Source: Haberlea rhodopensis (lineage: Eukaryota; Streptophyta; Magnoliopsida; Lamiales; Gesneriaceae). From it: a DNA stretch of 64,000 nucleotides. The position numbers were made by a program, and so were the translations under genes. The stretch spans positions 248,001 to 312,000 of the forward strand of contig CAJQUN010000170.1 of assembly GCA_907163345.1 (NCBI GenBank), given 5' to 3'. The notes beneath the pieces were generated by a model. That model was not told the origin of the DNA. It saw only the letters and a list, made by a program, of their open reading frames with translations, and searched no databases. Of the stretch, positions 56,490 to 64,000 are shown in pieces; the stretch's first letter is position 1, and each line of letters begins with the position of its first letter.

Positions 56490-59480
56490 TTGGTGAAAGG
56501 CGAGGTTGATCTCTGAGTTGGAAATGGAGCAAGAGTTGCTGCATTAGCAATAGGAGATTATTCATTATCTTTGCCTTCTGGCTTAATTTTAGATTTAAAA
56601 GATTGTTATTTTGTGTCGTCGATTACTAAAGACATTATTTCTATTTCTTGTTTGGACAAGTGTGGATTTTCATTTATTATAAAGGACAATTGTTGCTCCA
56701 TTTATTTAAATGATATGTTTTATGCTAATGCACAAATGATTCATGGTCTTTATATATTAAATCTTGATATGCATGTCTATAACATAAATACTAAAAGGAT
56801 TAAGAATAATGATTCTAATCCAACTTATCTCTGGCATTGTCGCTTGGGCCATATAAACGAGAATCGCATATCAAAACTTCATAAGGATGGAGTATTGTAT
56901 TCATTTGATTTTGAATCATATGAAACATGTGAATCTTGTTTAATGTGCAAGATGACTAAAGCTCCTTTCAAGGGACATGTTGAAAGGACAAATGATTTAT
57001 TGAGTCTCATACATAGTGATGTATGTGGACCAATAAGCACACATGCTAGAGGTGGTTTTCAATACTTCATTACATTTACTGATGACTTCAGTAGATATGG
57101 TTATGTGTATCTTATGAAACATAAACATGAAACCTTTGAAAAGTTCAAAGATTTCAAGAATGAAGTACAAAACCAACTTGGTAAAAGTATCAAAATCCTC
57201 CAATTAGATCGAGGAGGTGAATACCTAAGCCAATAGTTTCATGACTATCTAAAGGAGTGTGGGATAGTCCCACAACTCACTCCTCCTTATACTCCACAAT
57301 GGAATGGTGTATCCGAAAGGAGAAATCGAACCTTGTTGGACATGGTTCGATCAATGATGAGTCATGCAGATCTTCCGATATCCTTTTGGGGACATGCTTT
57401 AGAAACAACAATATTCATACCGAACCGTGTTCCGTCTAAATCAGTGGAAAAGACACCATATGAGATATGGACTGGGAAACGTCCTAGTATGTCTTTTATG
57501 AAGATTTGGGGTTGTGAGGCTTTCGTGAGACCTCACGCCTCTAACAAACTTGGACCCAAATCTGATAAGTGTTTAATTGTGTGATATCCTAAGGAAACGA
57601 AAGGATACTATTTCTATTATCCCACCGAGAACAAAGTGGTTGTTGCTCGGACTGGTGTCTTTCTTGAAAGAGAATTTATTTCTAGAAAAACCAGTGGGAG
57701 ACATATAGAACTTAGTGAAGTTCAACCACAAGAAAACACTAAACATGATATTGAGATGGAAACAGAGCAGTCACCACAAGTTGTTGTGGATGAAGTGCCT
57801 GCTCAAGAGACACAAGCCCAGCGTAGGTCTGTAAAAGAACACCGGGAGCCACAGAGATATGGATTTCTTGTGACTCAACAAGGTGACTTACTACTTATTG
57901 ATGAGGATGAGCCGTCATCTTATCAAGAAGCTATAATGGGCACTGATTCTGAGAAATGGCAAGAGGCCATGAAATCTGAGATGGAATCCATGTATGCAAA
58001 CCAAGTATGGACTTTGGTTGACCCACCTGAAGGAGTGAAACCCATAGGGTGCAAATGGATTTTCAAGAAAAAGACCGACATGGATGGTAATGTACAAACC
58101 TATAAAGGTCGACTGGTTGCTAAAGGCTTCAAACAAAATTCATGGTATTGACTATGATGAAACCTTTTCGCCAGTTGCCATGGTTAAATCCATTAGGATC
58201 TTACTTGCAATAGCTGCATTTCATGATTATGAAATCTGGCAGATGGATGTCAAAACAGCTTTCCTTAATGGAAATTTGCTTGAGGATGTGTACATGACAC
58301 AGCCCGAGGGTTTTGTCGATCCAAAGGATGCTGGAAAGATATGCAATCTTCAACGATCCATTTATGGATTGAAGCAAGCTTCTCGGAGTTGGAATCTTCG
58401 TTTTGATGATGCAGTCAAAGAGTTTGGTTTCATCAAAAACGTAGATGAACCTTGTGTCTACAAGAAGGTCAGTGGGAGCATAATTATCTTCCTAATATTG
58501 TATGTAGATGACATACTTCTAATTGGGAATGATATCCCTGCCTTACAATCTGTAAAGATTTGGCTAGGGAATTACTTTTCTATGAAAGACTTGGGTGAAG
58601 CTACCTATGTATTAGGTATCATGATCTATAGAGATAGATCAAGAAGATTGCTTGGCCTAAGTCAAAGTACATACATAGACAAAGTGCTAAAACGGTTTAG
58701 CATGCAAGAATCTAATAAAGGATTCGTGCCTATGACACATGGAATACATCTCTCGAAGGATCAGTGTCCTTCAACACCAGATGAGAGACAACGCATGAGT
58801 AAGATTCCATATGCGTCAGCTATTGGATCTATCATGTATGCCATGATATGTACTCGTCCCGATGTCTCGTATGCTTTGAGCATGACGAGCAGATATCAAG
58901 TTGATCCAGGTGAATGTCACTGGATTGCAATCAAGAATATCCTGAAGTACTTGAGAAGAACTAAGGATACATTCTTGATTTATGGAGGTGAGGAAGAGCT
59001 CAATGTAATAGGTTACACTGATGCAAGCTTCCAAACTGACAAAGATGATTTCCGATCGCAATCAGGATATGTGTTTTGCCTAAATGGAGGTGCTGTAAGC
59101 TGGAAGAGTTCAAAGCAAGAGACAGTAGCTGATTCTACAACTGAAGCTGAATATATTGCTGCCTCAGATGCAGCAAAAGAAGTTGTTTGGATCAAGAAGT
59201 TCATTTCTGAACTTGGAGTGATGCCTAGCATACTAGATCCGATTGAATTCTATTGTGACAACAATGGAGCCATCGCATTGGCTACGGAACCTAGATCTCA
59301 CCAAAGATCCAAGCACATACTTCGGCGCTTTCATTTCATTCGAGAAATCGTTGAAAGATGAGATGTTAAAATATGCAAAGTACCAACAGATGATAATGTA
59401 TCTGACCCATTGACGAAGCCACTGTCACAGCAGAAGCATGATAGTCATACTAGATCTCTATGCATTAAGTATATGTTTGA
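56490..59480 (+). pseudogene. Copia pol: protease end, integrase, RT, RNase H (broken)
   Basis: GAG-pre-integrase zinc region (LWHCRLGHINENRISKL, CESCLMCKMTKAPF). The integrase core has D in IHSDVCGP, D in LQLDRGGEY and the NGVSERRNRTLL helix. RT shows MDVKTAFLNGNLLEDVYMTQ and catalytic YVDDILLIGND. RNase H shows CDNNGAIALA and SKQETVADSTTEAEY. Breaks: a stop near 56512, TAG at 57234, TGA at 57582, a one-base insertion in an A-run near 58137 that changes frame, and TGA at 59359. The copy cannot make a full polyprotein. Confidence 0.88.
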
Positions 59481-59493
59481 TTGGTCTTATTGC

Positions 59494-59503
59494 AAGTGGG
59501 AGA
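59494..59503 (+). other. Polypurine tract of copia element
   Basis: AAGTGGGAGA, two bases before the 3' LTR. Confidence 0.75.
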
Positions 59504-59505
59504 TT

Positions 59506-60982
59506 TGTTGGGATATGCCCTAAGACAAGTCATTAGATGATTGTTTATGTCATACAATGTATTATGATTTTAATAATGGCAAATCATTATTATATCTTAT
59601 TCGAATATCTGTGCAATATGTGTATTGATATATAAGTTAATGTCCTTAGAATAATATTGTATTGTTCTTAAATGTTGTCCCTAGTCAAGTATTATCATGA
59701 ATCGGGATAATGATAATGCATTGAGACTACTATGTTTTGATTGATGAATTGGTCATGGATATGAGATATCAAATCAACACATGAGTACATGTTAGAGAAC
59801 AATGTACTGGACAGACCCACCATGAGAATGCTACATGGATAGTTATATGAGTGTCATAAGCAATTCTCATAGTGATAATAATGTATGTAATCCTTACGAC
59901 TTGAGATCATCAAAGATCCCAACATAAGGAGTTATGTATCTTGATAATGTCAAACGTTACCTGTAACAGGGTAAACTATAAAGGCAAATATTGGATACAC
60001 TATGAATTATGTAGAGGGGTGTTGATTGATCAAGAAATGATTTGTCCCTCCCATATAACAGGAGAAGTGTTTGGGCCCTTGATCAAGTAAGACTAAAATG
60101 CATGGCCATGCTCGAATGAGTCGATATGTGATATCGAGCTTATTAGTTTATTCTAGTTCTACTTGGGGATCAAGAAATAAAGATTGAATATACGAGTATG
60201 ACTATTCCATGACTCGTGTTCAATCTAAACACATTGGACAAAGTGATTAAGTTACATGGTTAAAATTATCACAAGTTCTTAGGTTATGTCGAGTCAATGA
60301 CATTCTTGTAATTTGGGTAGCCTTGATGTGTTGCTAGATACCGCTCATTGCTTGTGACATAAAATGAGATTTTATGTCACTGCCAACATTGCAAGATCCT
60401 ATCGGGTCGCACAAAAGATTAAATCGATAAGGAGAATTAAATTCATTGGATGAATTAATTAATTAAGAAGAGTCTTAATTACATTATTATAAGGATTTAA
60501 TTAAATCATGGGTTTGGGCCCATGAGGCTTTAAGAAAGTCTTGAACATTTAATTAATATATAATTAATGCTAACAAGGTTTGTTATGATATGAGTTAATT
60601 ATCAAAAACCTAATAGCCTCTTCAACATAGACTCTCGGCCGCCTCACCTCAAGTCCGAAAACCACACGGCCGCCGTCGTGTATTCTTGGTGGTTTTACGG
60701 CCGCCGTTGATCGGTTTCGAACCGTGAGTCTTATCCCGGTTTAAGAACGAGTCTAGCAACTTATTCTTAAAGCCCCTTTTCGATTTGATCGTGTGGATAC
60801 CGTAGAGACGAATGTGAAAAATTTCGTTCGCGACTCGTGGTGCTACAACGTGGAATCTGCTTCAAACACGCTATAAGGGTGAGACTCTTTTAATCATTCC
60901 GATATGAATACTCTGTATAGGTCCTCGGTTAGGAATCCATTGTTTTATTTCCGCTGCGCACTTGTGTGTTGGATTCCTTACA
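59506..60982 (+). repeat. 3' LTR of copia element
   Basis: TGTTGGGATATGCCC to GGATTCCTTACA. About nine differences in the first ~370 aligned bases, fewer later. Confidence 0.93.
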
Positions 60983-61962
60983 ACTCCATCACCCTCTAAG
61001 CCTATATACTCGAATTTATCAGCCATTAGAATGAGAATTCAGACTTTAGAACATAGTTTAGACATTAGAATAATTTTACTCTCAATTTTTGAAGAACAAC
61101 TCGAAGAACGAAGACGGAAGCGACGCTTCGGAATCGTGCTTCGCCTTAGTAACTATTTCTTTTCCTATTAGTTTGATGTTTTCTAGGGTAGATTTTATTA
61201 TTTTTGATTTGATTATGCAAGGCTAAACAACTTTGATTCTTGGTTGAAGGAAGACAATACCTTGGATTTAATGTTTTTCATGAGATTGATATTCTTATAT
61301 TGATTTTTATTGAGTATCATGTGCTTTTATGATTTTAATGCCATGATTGTTGTGTTTTGATTATAAGATTGGACATCTAATAATTTTTACATGCAGTCTA
61401 ATGCTTGGCCATTGAAGCAACTAAGATTGATAATTGCCTGATGTTGGTGTTGTTAAATTCTTAGGAAAAACACGCAACTAGATTATGTTGTCTAGGTTCA
61501 TCATTCTTACTAGAATTGAAAGTTATTGTTAATATTAATCTCAACTGCTGTTGTTTTGATCGATATAACGATACGGGTTAATTTAGAACGCTTCGGCTAT
61601 TTTAACTAGGCATAAGGTTAGATAAGAGTTGAATATCTAAGATGAATATTCAAGTAAAAATTACATATTTTGTGATAATCGATGATTGAATGCATAAATC
61701 CAAGGTAAAGTCGACTGCAAACCAGGAACCGCTTTTCTCTTATAATCTTAATCACTTTAGTTAATTTTGCTAATTAGTTTAATTCATAGACTTTGCTTAG
61801 TAGTAGTAATAAATTCAAAAATCCCCTTTTTAATATTTGTTGGCACCATTGGCACGAAAAAAATACATCATTCCCTGTGGGATCGATCCCTACTCATGCT
61901 ACTACATAATTACTGCTGGTAACTTGAGAGGGTTAATTTGGAGTACGCGATAAACGCTACCA

Positions 61963-62510
61963 ATGAGGTTGAGGGTCGCTGGAATGAGCGACGTGTTGTT
62001 ATTATTATTGTTGTTATTGATTGGGTCGCAGTCGAAAGGGAGCAACGATGGGGTATAGTAGGCTTGGTGTTGCCACTATATCGATTATATACGATGGGTC
62101 GCAATGATGATGCCACAATGGGGTATAGTAGGCTTTGTGTTGCCACTATATCAATTATATACAATGGGTATCAATGATGATGCGACGATGGGATATAGTT
62201 GGCTCGGTGTCGCCACTATACCGATTTACACATCAGTTGTGATATGGTTGGGGTTATGATTGATGGATTGTGATTTGATGTTGGAGAATGGTATTACAGA
62301 AAAAGTCAAGAAATCTTCGTATTGTTCCTATTGATTTCATGCAGTATTTCTGTTATATTTCTAGCATGTTATACTGTTGATAGAATACTGTCTGTTTATG
62401 CTGTTATTATTGCTGGTGTGTGCTCACCCATTTTGGGGGTTGATTCTGTTGAAACATGTATCAGGCCTAGACGTTAGAGTTGGAGACAAGATTTGTAAGG
62501 ACCCTAGTTC
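61963..62510 (+). repeat. Tekay/Del-like LTR fragment with 70-bp tandem repeats
   Basis: A 70-base unit with ATGGGGTATAGTAGGCTTGG and GCCACTATAT is repeated about 2.7 times (starts at 62048, 62118, 62188). TGTGCTCACCCATTTTGGGG near 62417 resembles a chromovirus LTR block also present near 22340 on the other strand. Confidence 0.55.
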
Positions 62511-64000
62511 CTTAAGTACGGATTAAAGGCATAATTAGAGCTAATATAAATGATCAGAGTAAATAATCGTGTTGAGACTATGAGCCTTAAGAATTACATG
62601 CAAAAAATGAGGACTATCAATGGATTAGTTACATTCCCAAATCTAATGAATGTTATCAATTATAGCCTTTCACTACTCCTAGAGTAGATACTATACAAAA
62701 TTAATCATGTCCTTCCTTTCTCAAAAGAATTCTTCACAAGCTCACCACCTCAACCCGCTTAGCCCTTCTTATCATGCCAAAAGTGTACCTACAAGGACAA
62801 CCCCCAAACATGAGCAATAATATCATTCATATACAACACAATATGAATATAAAGCGTAAATGCATAATCATAATAAAACACTTCCTGTTTTTCCCATGCA
62901 TTTTAAACGCTTCCCGTTTGGTTGTCCCTGTACCATAACTCATGGGTATAATCAATAGATTATTTAATGGTCTACACATGTCATGACATAATACCAGCTC
63001 ATCGATACCAAATACCAATCACCAATCCCTAGTCTGTCCATCACAATGTATTTTAATGCCCCTCGCTTATTTACATATAGGCGGCATAGAATAACCTCGC
63101 TTCAATGGACATGCGGTGCTCCCACCCCTCGCTTCACATTGAGCGGCAAATATTCTTTCCTCGCCCTATATGATAACCACGCTCAAATGTGACATGCGGC
63201 GCTCCCACCCCTCGCTTCACATTTAGCGGAAACAAACCAAATAGCGGCAAGCATTAAAATCATCAAGGGATGGCAATGACTCATGGGATGTGCACCAATA
63301 ACCATCATATGCATATACAGTCATCATCCATAATTCAACATGTATTTGCATCCACAATGCATAATCACATATATACTCGCATCCACAATGCATAAACAAT
63401 GAGTATATTAGATACATGTACCGTTGGTGCCCGTACGTCCTCTACGTACTTTTCCAAAAAGTAGGATGTGGTAGGACTTCAATTCCTTGGCTGTGTCGCC
63501 ACCTGGGATGGTTCTACACATTCACACAAATCAATATTAGAACCCAATAATAGTCCGATACCAAAAATCCTACAATAAAATCCAAAAACACCATATTTGT
63601 GACTCGCGATCGATCGCGGCAAAGGGCCGATCGATCACGAGATCACACTGCCCGAACATAAATTTTTGTTCCTTCGGCGATCGATCGCCACATTTGGCGC
63701 GATCGATCGCCACCCTCGCCGATCGATCGCCCAAACATGGCGATCGATCGCCAAATGCTTCTGGAGCGTACTGCCTCTTCGCGATCGATCGCCAAAAACG
63801 GGCGATCGATCGCCGAGCCCTGTATCGCGAAAAATTGCCATTAATGCTCCAAAACTTCATTCCAACCCATTCCAACTCCCCTACCAATAAACAAATAACA
63901 TCAAATACATAATAACCTTCCATAAACACTTTAAGTACTTCAAAAATCCAACATTCAACCAAATCACAACAACCCAACACAAACCCATTTTAAAACCCTT
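62511..64000 (-). repeat. LTR-derived repeat with palindrome pairs, lineage unclear
   Basis: TGTAAGGACCCTAGTTCC at 62510 may be an LTR start on the plus strand. From about 62700 the sequence has minisatellite-like units (ATGCGG(T/C)GCTCCCACCCCTC at 63111 and 63194) and GCATCCACAATGCATAA repeated at 63347 and 63379. The right end resembles the 29260-29700 region in having palindrome pairs. No gene was recognised. Confidence 0.45.
63606..63815 (-). promoter_or_regulatory. Four pairs of GCGATCGATCGC palindromes
   Basis: Cores at 63608/63629, 63679/63701, 63721/63742 and 63783/63804 give within-pair spacing 21, 22, 21 and 21. Overlapping ORFs in this stretch are explained by the repeats and are not believed to be genes. 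Confidence 0.7.

Larger units (their letters stand above)
52195..60982 (+). mobile_element. Ty1/copia LTR retrotransposon (8788 bp), inactivated
   Basis: Flanked by a perfect 5-bp target duplication ACTCC (52190-52194 and 60983-60987). It contains LTRs of 1479 and 1477 bp, an initiator-Met tRNA primer site, gag, then protease-integrase-RT-RNase H in copia order, and a polypurine tract. The LTRs differ by roughly 2% in the parts compared, yet gag and pol hold at least six stops and one frameshift. The lineage looks Tork-like, which is tentative. Confidence 0.93.
51600..61962 (+). repeat. Athila 3' LTR (element-1 family) interrupted by a copia element
   Basis: LTR sequence is 51600-52194 and 60983-61962. 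It begins TGATGTGACTAGAAATAG and ends GATAAACGCTACCA, the termini of the element-1 family. A TATA-like CCTATATACTCG lies at 61000-61011. The total without the insertion is about 1575 bp, matching the 1555-bp LTR at 5135. Confidence 0.85.

Noticed and set aside
63606..63815. CRISPR-like array of short palindromes with spacers
   Set aside because: Plant nuclear context, no cas genes, repeats only 10-14 bases and pair spacing irregular. The arrays lie in LTRs.
63570..63980. Arginine/serine/isoleucine-rich ORFs across the palindrome arrays (also 11770-11970, 18246-18446, 14731-15080)
   Set aside because: They arise from translating CGATCGATCG repeats; several frames on both strands are open, with no conserved start or context.

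Overview
The window is nuclear DNA of a flowering plant, most likely a eudicot. It is AT-rich, with intron-containing genes that carry GT-AG splice sites and plant-only families (GTE/BET bromodomain factor, chloroplast-type SET methyltransferase, TLC membrane protein). These genes sit among LTR retrotransposons of three kinds: Athila-type Ty3 elements, fragments of probable Tekay/Del-type Ty3 elements, and one Ty1/copia element. The species cannot be named from the sequence.

Layout. 1-22015 is a nest of Athila-type elements. An old plus-strand element (9115-22015) was interrupted at 9115 by a minus-strand element (6954-9114). That one was interrupted by a plus-strand copy of which only 264 bases of LTR remain (6690-6953), and that copy was interrupted by a nearly intact minus-strand element (1-6689, running off the left edge). 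The old element was also interrupted at 11582/19626 by a young, pol-less element (11583-19625) whose two LTRs differ at about 10 of 1567 positions. 22016-32000 is decayed repeat: Tekay-like and Athila LTR pieces, a gag fragment, a deleted chromovirus pol, tandem duplications and an AT microsatellite.

32400-50400 is the gene island: a SET-domain (Rubisco LSMT-like) gene on the plus strand with 12 exons, a fragment of an aconitase gene and an unidentified exon on the minus strand, a single-exon TLC-domain gene (minus), and a 10-exon GTE8/9-type BET bromodomain gene (minus). From memory this gene set matches an Arabidopsis neighbourhood (At5g14260-At5g14285), so it looks like conserved microsynteny kept within repeats.

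50690-61962 is the 3' end of another Athila element, whose LTR holds an 8.8-kb copia element with a perfect target-site duplication. The copia LTRs are similar but its gag and pol carry many stops. 61963-64000 is again LTR-derived repeat.

The most unusual signal is in the LTRs. Several LTR families carry, just upstream of the presumed TATA box, arrays of short CpG-containing palindromes set in pairs about 21 bp apart (two helical turns). Most use the core CGATCGATCG. One LTR has the same geometry with the unrelated core GGCGTAnnTACGCC. A third family has reiterated ACGTGAG in the same place. Architecture appears conserved while the sequence of the core changes.
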